The notes under the pieces were generated by a model that made no database searches, was not told the origin of the DNA, and saw only the letters and a program-made list of their open reading frames with translations. From CAYNFQ01 sp964396715 (GTDB lineage: Bacteria > Patescibacteriota > Microgenomatia > Daviesbacterales > UBA10151), in the NCBI GenBank assembly GCA_964396715.1, contig CAYNFQ010000012.1, forward strand, positions 1-38,824: DNA of 38,824 bases. Direction: 5' to 3'. Of the stretch, positions 30,142 to 37,566 are shown one piece after another (within the stretch, counting starts at the first letter, position 1; each line of letters begins with the position of its first letter). The translations under genes were made by a program, and so were the position numbers.

Positions 30142-30856
30142 TATTGAAGTTTCCATAGTGATTCCTGCTTATAATGAGGAGAAATATATAGGAGAGACTC
30201 TTTTTTCTCTCTTAAAATCCGAGCAAAAAACTGGTATAAATTATGAAGTAATTCTGGTGGATAATAACTCTATTGATAAGACAGTTGAAGTTGCACAAAA
30301 GTTTGCCCATGGTATGGATCTTAAGATTATTCAAGAAGAAAAACAGGGCAGGGGAGCTGCCAGAGCCAGAGGGTTTAAGGAGGCTTCGGGGGAGATTGTT
30401 TTATCAGCGGACGCGGATACTATTTTTTATAAAGGCTGGGTGGAAAAGTTGTCAGCTGTCATAAAGGATGATGTGGTAGCTGCTACAACCTCCTGCAAAA
30501 TTGTGGATTTATCCAGCCTTTCCAATTCTGTTTTTAATTTTATCCAGCCAATATCTATGATTTTATACAGGATTTTCCTGGGACATTTTTGGCTGTCAGG
30601 ATTTTCTTTTGGGATTTTGAAAGAGGTTTATCAAAAATCCGGAGGGTTTGACAGCTCCCTTCAGGCACAAGAGGATTTGGATTTATCCTTCAGGGTAGCA
30701 AAGTTAGGTAAAATTAAATTTATAAATAAACCGGTGATATTTTCCGGCAGAAGGTTTAAAAATGGGTTAATAATTGGCATTTGGGATTATTTTAGATCCT
30801 TCACTGAAGCTTTTATTTTAAAGAAAAAAAGTGTCTATTTGGAGAATTTAAGATAA
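30128..30856 (+). CDS. Family 2 glycosyltransferase
   Basis: 242 residues. VSIVIPAYNEEKYIGETLFSL, VILVDNNSIDKTVEVA, GRGAARARGFKEASGEIVLSADADT (DxD) and SLQAQEDLDLSFRVAKLG (ED motif) are the full GT2 set. It transfers a sugar from an NDP-sugar to a membrane or envelope acceptor. Two hydrophobic stretches near 140-165 may dip into the membrane. Confidence 0.9.
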   Translation: MSKNNIEVSIVIPAYNEEKYIGETLFSLLKSEQKTGINYEVILVDNNSIDKTVEVAQKFAHGMDLKIIQEEKQGRGAARARGFKEASGEIVLSADADTIFYKGWVEKLSAVIKDDVVAATTSCKIVDLSSLSNSVFNFIQPISMILYRIFLGHFWLSGFSFGILKEVYQKSGGFDSSLQAQEDLDLSFRVAKLGKIKFINKPVIFSGRRFKNGLIIGIWDYFRSFTEAFILKKKSVYLENLR

Positions 30857-30859
30857 ACT

Positions 30860-32041
30860 ATGGGAGAAAGTTCAGAAATACCTATACCAAAACCAGAATC
30901 TGCTAAAGGAATAAGCAGAAGGGCTTTTTTAAAAGGGGCAGCAGCGGCTGTTGGAGGGGCAGCAGTAGGTGGAGGGATAAAAATGAGTGAAATAATACAA
31001 AATTCAGGCAGAGAAGACAAAATTTTTGAATCAAATGGTGTTAAGGGTACTTATGAGGTATTCAGTCCAGAAGGCAAGGAAAATTTTGACCAAACAAAAG
31101 CTGTAATTTATTTGCCTGGCTGGCCCTGGAGCGCAAGTGAGGAGCCTACAAAGGAGTTTCCCGGAAGACTTGCAAAAAACTTTGGAGTCAGGTGTTTTAA
31201 TATTGATACAAAGACTCCCAAAGAAGATCCTGAATACTTATCAAAGCAGGCACAAGCAACTTTAGAGTTTTTGAAACAAAAAGGGATTAAAGAAGCAACT
31301 ATTGTGGGGCATTCAGCAGGGGCAATTAAGGCTGCCTATCTGGAAGTAGCTGCACAAAATGACCCAGACTTTAAAGTGAAAGGAGTTGTTATAGCAAATA
31401 CCAGAGGATTAGATAAGATAGGACTAGGAGACTTACTACAAAGATTCGTTAGAGATGCTTTTGTAACAGGAAAAGGGTTTAGGAAAAATTTAAGGAAAAC
31501 AGATATTCCAGATCCATCTGATCAGGTAATTCAAAAAGGTTTCAGCGCCAGTATTTTTAAGAATATTAAAGAATTTGGCTGGGGTTATATCCCATTACTT
31601 TTAGATCAAATAAAAACTCTAACTCAAATTGATCCTATTTTTGGAAAAGTAAAAGCCCCTGTCTTACTTTTAGTCTCTGAAGCAGATCTGGTTTCAGATT
31701 ATCGAAGGTATATGCCGGAGAAGGAAGTTGCAAAAAATTTGCCTCCACAGGTGCCAGAGGGTAGCTTTGTCCAACAAGCTGAAACAAGAGATAAGACTGG
31801 TAATGAAGGGTTTTTTAGAAAATACTTAAATGCCCTTAGGAATAGAATAAATATGTCAAGATTCACAAAAGGAAGAGAGAAATATTTGCAAGATCAGGTA
31901 TTTAAGTCATCAGCAGGAGTGAAAGTATTAAGATCTGAAAGAGTAGGTGACCATAATGCTGTTCCCGGACCAAGAGCCAAGCAGGTGGCACATATAGGAT
32001 CTAGAATTTTTGACAGGATGAGAAGACCTTCTAAAAGTTAA
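30860..32041 (+). CDS. Exported alpha/beta hydrolase with Tat-type signal
   Basis: 393 residues. The N-terminus has a twin-arginine signal (SRRAFLKGAAAAVGGAAVGGG, about 19-40). The hydrolase core has AVIYLPGWPWS, nucleophile Ser in TIVGHSAGAIKAAY, an acid in LLVSEADLVSDY and a likely His in VGDHNAVPGP. The substrate is unknown. Three bases separate it from the GT2 gene. Tat export would mean that it folds before leaving the cytoplasm. Confidence 0.75.
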   Translation: MGESSEIPIPKPESAKGISRRAFLKGAAAAVGGAAVGGGIKMSEIIQNSGREDKIFESNGVKGTYEVFSPEGKENFDQTKAVIYLPGWPWSASEEPTKEFPGRLAKNFGVRCFNIDTKTPKEDPEYLSKQAQATLEFLKQKGIKEATIVGHSAGAIKAAYLEVAAQNDPDFKVKGVVIANTRGLDKIGLGDLLQRFVRDAFVTGKGFRKNLRKTDIPDPSDQVIQKGFSASIFKNIKEFGWGYIPLLLDQIKTLTQIDPIFGKVKAPVLLLVSEADLVSDYRRYMPEKEVAKNLPPQVPEGSFVQQAETRDKTGNEGFFRKYLNALRNRINMSRFTKGREKYLQDQVFKSSAGVKVLRSERVGDHNAVPGPRAKQVAHIGSRIFDRMRRPSKS

Positions 32042-32852
32042 TTTCAACTAAAAATCTTTCTATACTTTCCTCAAGCTGTTTGGGATTATTTAAAACCAGA
32101 ATATGATTGGCGCCCTCTATTATATCCAGCTCGGATTTTTTAATCCTAAGGTTCAGATATTTTGCAACATCAGGTGGGAAAATAGTATCTTTTGCACCTT
32201 CTATAATCAAAGTCGGAACATCAATTTTAGAAAGCAACTGCTTTAAGTCAAGCTCAATTAACTGATCGCAAAGTAAAAAGTAACTTTTTAAAGAAGTATG
32301 CAAAATATCAGAAAAAATTCTTTTTAAATTTATATCAGGGGTTCCCACAAATTGATCAAAATCAGCATGTCCGTGAAGGTTAATATTAGGAGCAATTTTC
32401 ACTAAAAGATCAAACAAATGTTTTAATAAAACCTGGGATACTCCGTGTGGGGAAATAAAAGGAGGTTTGAAGCTGGTATCAACTAAAATTAAAGCTCTGG
32501 AAATTTTAGGGAATTGGGTTTGGAAATAAGTTGCTACCATGCCTCCAAAACAATGACCAATCACCACCACATTTTTAAGTTTCTCTATCTCTATTAAAGC
32601 AACCACATCTTTGGCGAAATTTCCTAATTTATAAAAATCTTTATTATTACTTCTCTCCGACAATCCATGCCCTCTTAGATCCATGGCAATGGTGGAGAGC
32701 CCTCCTTCTGTAAAATAAGCTCTTTCCTTCTGCCAGGCGGTTAAATCTCCTCCAAAACCGTGCAAAAATATTAACCAGCGATCTTTATCTTTTTCAGTTT
32801 TATGATAATAAATCTTTGCCCCGTCAAAACTTGTTAAGTATTTTCCCCTCAT
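32031..32852 (-). CDS. Alpha/beta hydrolase with cysteine nucleophile
   Basis: 273 residues. IFLHGFGGDLTAWQKE (oxyanion loop), IAMDLRGHGLSERS, and the nucleophile elbow VVIGHCFGGMVATYF with Cys instead of Ser. Acid in LIIEGAKDTIFPP, His in EGANHILVLNNP. A Cys at this position is known in dienelactone hydrolase; otherwise the pattern is that of small esterases. It converges on the Tat hydrolase gene with an 11-base overlap. TAAACT lies six bases before the ATG. Confidence 0.75.
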   Translation of the reverse strand: MRGKYLTSFDGAKIYYHKTEKDKDRWLIFLHGFGGDLTAWQKERAYFTEGGLSTIAMDLRGHGLSERSNNKDFYKLGNFAKDVVALIEIEKLKNVVVIGHCFGGMVATYFQTQFPKISRALILVDTSFKPPFISPHGVSQVLLKHLFDLLVKIAPNINLHGHADFDQFVGTPDINLKRIFSDILHTSLKSYFLLCDQLIELDLKQLLSKIDVPTLIIEGAKDTIFPPDVAKYLNLRIKKSELDIIEGANHILVLNNPKQLEESIERFLVEINF

Positions 32853-32875
32853 GGAAATAGTTTAACAGATAATGC

Positions 32876-32881
32876 TACAAT
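32876..32881 (+). promoter_or_regulatory. Extended -10 (TGC-TACAAT), leaderless polA
   Basis: TGC TACAAT ends six bases before ATG 32888 and sets that ATG rather than the TTG at 32882 as the start. Confidence 0.55.
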
Positions 32882-32887
32882 TTGGGC

Positions 32888-35158
32888 ATGAATCCTTCGA
32901 CTGGTTCGACTACACTCACCACAGGTTCGCTCAGGACAAGAAGACTGGTTTTAATTGACGGCAATGCCCTGCTGCATCGGGCTTATCATGCCATCCCTCC
33001 TTTTACCACCTCTTCTGGTGAGCTGGTTAATGCAGTTTATGGGTTTTCCTCGATGATTTTAAAAGTAATTTCTGAACTTAAGCCGGACTATCTGGCAGTG
33101 GCCTGGGATGAAAAAGGCCCCACTTTCAGGCATCAGGCCTATACTCAGTATAAAGCTACTCGTGGGCCTGCGGACGAGGCTTTATCAGGGCAATACAAAA
33201 GGGTGCATGAAGTTGTCAAAGCTTTTAATATTCCTGAATTTAGCCTTTCAGGCTACGAAGCAGATGATTTGATCGGCACTTTGGCGCTGCAGGCATATAA
33301 CATCAAGGAGCTGGAAATCATTGTGGCAACAGGGGACCGGGATATTATGCAGTTGATTAATGGCCGGGTTAAGGTTTTTATGCCCAAGAAAACTTTATCG
33401 GATGTAGGGCTTTATGGGGAAGCAGAATTTGTGGCCAGATATGGATTTGAGCCAAAACTATTGGTGGATTATAAAGCCTTAGCAGGGGATCAATCAGATA
33501 ATATTCCGGGGGTAAATGGCATAGGGGATGTGTCAGCCACAAAGTTGATACACCAGTTTGGCACCATAGAGGAGATTTACAAACCAGACCACCTGAAAAC
33601 ACTGCCTGAAAGAATGCAGAATCTTTTGGCAGAGGGTGCAGAATCAGCCGTAATGAGTAAGAAGTTAGCGACCTTAGATTTAAAAGCTCCAATTAAATTA
33701 AATCTACCAGCTTGTGTGGTGCATGATTTTGATAAAAATAAAGTAGCTAAACTTTTTGAAGAACTGGAGTTTAAAAGCTTAATCAGTAGGATTCCTGGTC
33801 ATCATGTCATTGCGAGCGCAGCGAAGCAATCTAATAATGAAATTGCCACGTCGTCCCTCGATAAACTCGGGACTCCTCGCAATGACAAAACCGCAAACCT
33901 TGACCTGGAAGTTGAGAAAGTTTTACAGAAAATGACTGCTAACGGCATAGCAGTGGATTTAAAATTTCTGGAAAAGATGGGGAAGGAATTAAAAACCAGA
34001 CTTGAAAAACTAGAGAAAGGAATTTACTCAAAAGTAGGACATCAGTTTAATATCAATAGCCCAAAGCAGCTACAAGTTATCCTTTTTGATGAACTAAAAT
34101 TAACAGTGGTCAGAAAAACCAAAACCGGCAGATCAACTGATGAGGCCACTCTGAATGAGCTGGTTTCCGCTCACTCTGTGGTGCCTTTGCTTTTGGAATA
34201 CAGACAGCTTTTTAAACTGGCCTCAACTTATATTGATGCTTTACCGAAAGCTGTGGACACTTCGACAAGCTCAGGGCAAGTGGGCAGAATTCATTCTACT
34301 TTTAATGTAGAGGGAGCTGCCACAGGTAGAATCTCATCTCAAAATCCTAATTTGCAAAATATTCCCATTAAGGGTGAGATAGGTGGGGAAATCAGGAAAG
34401 CATTTGTTGCTCCTAAGGGAAAAGTGTTACTGGCGGCTGATTATTCTCAAATAGAACTTAGGATCATGGCTCATTTGGCAGATGATCCGGGATTAAAAAA
34501 AGCCTTTGAGCAAGGATTGGACATTCATGCTGCCACAGCAGCCAAGATTTTTAAGGCACCGGTAGATAAAGTTACCAGGGAGCAAAGAAATGTGGGAAAA
34601 ACCATGAATTTTGCCACCCTTTATGGCCAGGGACCTCATGCTTTGTCAAGGCAACTGGGGGTCAGTTTTGAGGAAGCCAGAACTTATATTGAGGAATATT
34701 TTGAACAATTTCCCAAAGTTCGGGAGTGGATGACAAAAATATTGGAGTTTGGATATGAGCATGGGTATGTGGAAACAATCATGGGCAGAAGAAGATATAT
34801 TCCGGAATTAAAAGCTGATAATAGAATGATTAAATCAGCAGGTGAGCGGGCTGCCATTAATCATCCTATTCAGGGAACAGCTGCGGATATGATTAAGCGG
34901 GCAATGGTAGACATTGCCCAGGTAACAGGTAACAGTGGACAGGGTACAGGAAAGAAAAACTATAACCTAAAACCTGTAACCTGTAACCTTATTTTGCAGG
35001 TACATGATGAACTTCTCTTTGAATGTGACCCAAAATCAGTAAAAGATACAGCCAAAATAGTTAAAGATAAAATGGAAAATGCCCTAAAATTATCTGTGCC
35101 GGTGGTAGTTGATTTAAAAACAGGCCCCAACTGGGGAGAGATGAAGCCTCTGAAATAA
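32888..35158 (+). CDS. polA: DNA polymerase I (no 3'-5' exonuclease domain)
   Basis: 756 residues. The 5' nuclease domain (about 17-310) has VLIDGNALLHRAYHAIP, YEADDLIGTLA and GDQSDNIPGV. The polymerase domain has DYSQIELRIMAHLADDP (motif A), RNVGKTMNFATLYG (motif B) and LQVHDELLFE (motif C). The proofreading domain is absent; in its place lies an 81-bp palindromic repeat (33806-33886) read in frame. Three further repeats are translated: at the N-terminus (32892-32936), at VDTSTSSGQVG (34259-34280) and before motif C (34921-34988). Confidence 0.93.
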   Translation: MNPSTGSTTLTTGSLRTRRLVLIDGNALLHRAYHAIPPFTTSSGELVNAVYGFSSMILKVISELKPDYLAVAWDEKGPTFRHQAYTQYKATRGPADEALSGQYKRVHEVVKAFNIPEFSLSGYEADDLIGTLALQAYNIKELEIIVATGDRDIMQLINGRVKVFMPKKTLSDVGLYGEAEFVARYGFEPKLLVDYKALAGDQSDNIPGVNGIGDVSATKLIHQFGTIEEIYKPDHLKTLPERMQNLLAEGAESAVMSKKLATLDLKAPIKLNLPACVVHDFDKNKVAKLFEELEFKSLISRIPGHHVIASAAKQSNNEIATSSLDKLGTPRNDKTANLDLEVEKVLQKMTANGIAVDLKFLEKMGKELKTRLEKLEKGIYSKVGHQFNINSPKQLQVILFDELKLTVVRKTKTGRSTDEATLNELVSAHSVVPLLLEYRQLFKLASTYIDALPKAVDTSTSSGQVGRIHSTFNVEGAATGRISSQNPNLQNIPIKGEIGGEIRKAFVAPKGKVLLAADYSQIELRIMAHLADDPGLKKAFEQGLDIHAATAAKIFKAPVDKVTREQRNVGKTMNFATLYGQGPHALSRQLGVSFEEARTYIEEYFEQFPKVREWMTKILEFGYEHGYVETIMGRRRYIPELKADNRMIKSAGERAAINHPIQGTAADMIKRAMVDIAQVTGNSGQGTGKKNYNLKPVTCNLILQVHDELLFECDPKSVKDTAKIVKDKMENALKLSVPVVVDLKTGPNWGEMKPLK
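32892..32936 (+). repeat. CTTCGAC/GCTCAGG repeat forming the polA N-terminus
   Basis: CCTTCGACTGGTTCGAC ... GTTCGCTCAGG encodes PSTGSTTLTTGSLR directly after the start codon; normal homologues begin near RLVLIDGN. Confidence 0.75.
33806..33886. repeat. 81-bp GTCATTGCGAG palindrome in polA domain junction
   Basis: Perfect 11-bp outer arms GTCATTGCGAG and CTCGCAATGAC. The inside reads CGCAGCGAAGCAATC and GATTGCC-like parts (AAATTGCCACGTCGTCCCTC). It encodes VIASAAKQSNNEIATSSLDK and on to RND. Confidence 0.85.
34259..34280 (+). repeat. Short CTTCGACAAGCTCAGGGCA repeat in polA
   Basis: 19-base match to the intergenic copy at 13311-13338. It encodes TSTSSGQ in a loop. Confidence 0.7.
34921..34988. 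repeat. GGTAACA heptamer-type inverted repeat in polA
   Basis: GGTAACAGGTAACAG at the left and CTGTAACCTGTAACC at the right, near-inverted, adding roughly 15 residues (VTGNSGQGTGKKNYNLKPVT) before motif C. Confidence 0.75.
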
Positions 35159-35290
35159 CCATCTTTTTAACCGGTCTCATTTCAGTAGTAAATTTGATAA
35201 AAAATAATCCAAAGCAGGGGATCAATTAGGAGATTAAGGATAGAAGTTAGAGATTTTTAACAATAACCATGATATACTTTCCATCATAAC

Positions 35291-36118
35291 ATGGGAACCT
35301 TAATTACACATATTAACCCGCATCTGGATGATATTTTTGCCATTTGGCTTTTAAAAAAATATGATCCAAAATATCAAAATTTTGAGATAGATTTTATCTC
35401 AGCCACTCATGATGTGGTTCATGAAGAAACAGCAGAGAGGGTCTTTGTAGGAACAGGGGGAGGGAAGTTTGATGAGCATAAAGAGGGACTTAAAACCTGT
35501 GCAGGATCTTTGGTGTTTGAGCATTTAAAAAAAGAAAACCTGTTACCTCAAGATCAGTTGGAAATAAAAGCTTTAGAAGAAATGGTGGAGTGGAATAAAA
35601 AAATAGATACCGGTACCATCCCTATTGAGGCATATGATGAATTCTCCGTGCCTGCTTTTATCAGGTGCAAAGACAGCTCAAAGGAAAACTCCAAAAGTTG
35701 CGTTGAGTTGGGAAGCCGGATTTTATTAAGGATTCTTTCGGTTTTAAAGGGCAAACAGCAATCATTAATGGATTGGGAAAAAAGAGTGGAGTTCGAGACA
35801 AAATTTGGTAAATCCTATGGATTAAAATCTAAAACAATAGACAGGCCATTTTGCAAAAGAATGGCTCGCTTCGCGAAGCGAGGTGGAGATTTGTTTGTGA
35901 TTTATAACCCCAAACATAATTCTGTTCAGTTTTTTACCCCCTCCCAAACTTTGGATTTATCCCCCATTTATGAAAAAGCAAAACAAATGGATCCGCCAGC
36001 TGATTGGTATTTACACCAATCCCACCACATGGTTCTTTGTGGTTCCTCATCAGCACCGGAGGCCAAACAGACCAAACTTTCCTTTGAACAGTTGATTGAA
36101 GTGGCAAAGAGCATATAA
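35291..36118 (+). CDS. DHH/MYG1-like putative metal-dependent phosphoesterase
   Basis: 275 residues. THINPHLDDIFAIWLLKKY (H-x-D-D near the start) and GGKFDEHKEGLKTCAGSLVFEHL (D-E-H) resemble the metal sites of the MYG1/DHH group, whose typical motifs are HCDEALA and FDHHQ. The assignment is tentative. A perfect 18-bp palindrome (35865-35882) encodes ARFAKR in frame. TATACT lies 12 bases before the ATG. Confidence 0.4.
   Translation: MGTLITHINPHLDDIFAIWLLKKYDPKYQNFEIDFISATHDVVHEETAERVFVGTGGGKFDEHKEGLKTCAGSLVFEHLKKENLLPQDQLEIKALEEMVEWNKKIDTGTIPIEAYDEFSVPAFIRCKDSSKENSKSCVELGSRILLRILSVLKGKQQSLMDWEKRVEFETKFGKSYGLKSKTIDRPFCKRMARFAKRGGDLFVIYNPKHNSVQFFTPSQTLDLSPIYEKAKQMDPPADWYLHQSHHMVLCGSSSAPEAKQTKLSFEQLIEVAKSI
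35865..35882. repeat. Perfect 18-bp palindrome inside the 35291 gene
   Basis: CTCGCTTCGCGAAGCGAG, read in frame. The half-site CTCGCTTCGC also appears in the terminator region near 13234. Confidence 0.7.
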
Positions 36119-36133
36119 GTACCAAGTGTCCAA

Positions 36134-36514
36134 TTAGATATTTACTGTTTTCCCGCCTTCTGAGGTAACTACCCCCATAGCAATATAATCCACCTCCTGA
36201 TCCGAAATATTTTCAAAGGTGTGAATTTGTCCCTCCATGGCTATAACCATGTCTCCTTTTTCCAAAACAGCCTCTTCATTATCAATTTTTGTTCTGACTT
36301 TTCCAGATAAGACGATAAACACTTCAATCATAGATTCATGATAGTGAGGGGCAAAAGTTTTGCCCTTGGGGATTTTGGCCCAATTCATCATTTGAATTCT
36401 TCCGGCTGGCAGATCATCCCTTGTCAGCAGAACCTTTTTCAAAGCCCCTGGATTTTTAGGATCTTCATGTGAGGCAGGAATAAAATTTAGGTTATTGAAT
36501 CTGACTATTTTCAT
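36134..36514 (-). CDS. Cupin-domain protein
   Basis: 126 residues forming one cupin barrel: FAPHYHESMIEVFIVLSGKVRTKI (motif 1, with H-x-H and E) and KGDMVIAMEGQIHTFENIS (motif 2, His). The metal ligands are intact. Sugar binding or epimerase-like and dioxygenase-like activities are both possible. ATG 36514 is eight bases from its -10 box. It is divergent from the next gene with only 18 bp between start codons. Confidence 0.8.
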   Translation of the reverse strand: MKIVRFNNLNFIPASHEDPKNPGALKKVLLTRDDLPAGRIQMMNWAKIPKGKTFAPHYHESMIEVFIVLSGKVRTKIDNEEAVLEKGDMVIAMEGQIHTFENISDQEVDYIAMGVVTSEGGKTVNI

Positions 36515-36532
36515 AAGATATAATTATAACCT
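36515..36532. promoter_or_regulatory. Bidirectional leaderless promoter with overlapping -10 boxes
   Basis: The 18 bp between two divergent ATGs contain TATAAT on the plus strand (36519-36524) and TATAAT on the minus strand (36528-36523), sharing two base pairs. Each is eight bases from its own start codon. A TTGAAT 18 bases upstream (36495-36500) could be the plus -35, inside the cupin gene. Confidence 0.65.
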
Positions 36533-36811
36533 ATGTGTTACAACTGCGGATGCGGAATGCCTGATGATGATATGGGCAATCCGGATAATATTACCAATAG
36601 CACTTTAACTCATCTAGGGCAGCACTGGGGTAAAAGCTTGCCTGAAGTTCAACAAATAGTTTATTCCCAACTACAAAAAGAAGCTGCTGGTGCAAAAGTA
36701 AAATGGGATTCTCATGTTTCAGAAATGTTTGAAAAAGCATCTAAGGCCTGGGGACAGAGTGTTGATGATGTAAAGAAAAACACCCTTGAACTTTTAAAGA
36801 GTCGGATATAG
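36533..36811 (+). CDS. Small Cys-rich N-terminus protein, unknown
   Basis: 92 residues beginning MCYNCGCGMPDDDMGNPDN, a tight Cys cluster that could hold a metal ion, then two helical repeats with similar start (THLGQHWGKSLPEVQQIV and KASKAWGQSVDDVKKNT), which look like an internal duplication of a WG-x-S-x-x-[ED]-V motif. No named family. Leaderless start. Confidence 0.55.
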   Translation: MCYNCGCGMPDDDMGNPDNITNSTLTHLGQHWGKSLPEVQQIVYSQLQKEAAGAKVKWDSHVSEMFEKASKAWGQSVDDVKKNTLELLKSRI

Positions 36812-36823
36812 AATAGCTACTTA

Positions 36824-37531
36824 ATGATACTTGGGTCTGAGAGAAGACCTGCTCATCTGAAAAATCAAATAGCAAGAGGTGTTGCAGCAGTCTCTGCTGC
36901 AACATTTTTAGCAGTAGGCTGTCAGTCACAGCATCCAGAGAATTCAGATACAACCTTTCAGTCATCAACAGTAAACGCAGAGTCCCAGGTTTGTCCCGGA
37001 TTATCTGAAGAAGAAAGGGGGAGAATGTTTTTCTACAGAGGAGGGGTAGTGATCAATCGAACTGCAGATCTTGATATGGGTATTAATCGGCTAATTCTTG
37101 AAAAATTACTATCACATCCTGATTTAAGTGCAGATTTACCTTCAGGTCAATTTGTTGCAACCCATGTTATGCCAGATACAGATATGGTAAGACCAAAAGC
37201 GGAAAATGGTTTAGCGGGATTGACAGCATTCTATTATCGTTCATGTTTTGGACAAAGGGATCCTTTAAGAGTATCACATAGTTTAACAATATCTGTGGAG
37301 GATTTATTAAGAAAAATACGCGCTGAGCATAGAAGCGATCTACGAAATAAAGGATTATATAATGCAGCTTTAGGCAGTGAAATGGCTAAAATAATCATTG
37401 CCTTTAGTGTTAGGAGGGATCAATTAAATCGTCAGCAAGCTAGAGTGGTGGAGAAATATCCATATATTGCAATAAGCGCTATTACAGATGATTTATACCA
37501 AAAAGCAGGCATACCTATTCCGCGTCCTTAA
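36824..37531 (+). CDS. Putative lipoprotein, unknown
   Basis: 235 residues. A lipobox-like FLAVGC (about 32) after a hydrophobic stretch suggests lipid attachment. The rest is soluble, with GLTAFYYRSCFGQRDPLRVSH and VEDLLRKIRAEHRSDLRNKGLY. I recognise no family. TAGAAT (36809-36814), which overlaps the previous stop, lies nine bases before its ATG. Confidence 0.55.
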   Translation: MILGSERRPAHLKNQIARGVAAVSAATFLAVGCQSQHPENSDTTFQSSTVNAESQVCPGLSEEERGRMFFYRGGVVINRTADLDMGINRLILEKLLSHPDLSADLPSGQFVATHVMPDTDMVRPKAENGLAGLTAFYYRSCFGQRDPLRVSHSLTISVEDLLRKIRAEHRSDLRNKGLYNAALGSEMAKIIIAFSVRRDQLNRQQARVVEKYPYIAISAITDDLYQKAGIPIPRP

Positions 37532-37554
37532 TATTTTTAATGCTAGTATTTTGA

Positions 37555-37560
37555 TACAAT
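37555..37560 (+). promoter_or_regulatory. Extended -10 (TGA-TACAAT), leaderless GT4 gene
   Basis: TGA TACAAT ends six bases before ATG 37567. Confidence 0.5.
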
Positions 37561-37566
37561 GAGCTA

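Noticed and set aside
32882..32887. TTG start for polA
   Set aside because: It directly follows the -10 TACAAT with no room for a transcript start; ATG 32888 fits the leaderless spacing.
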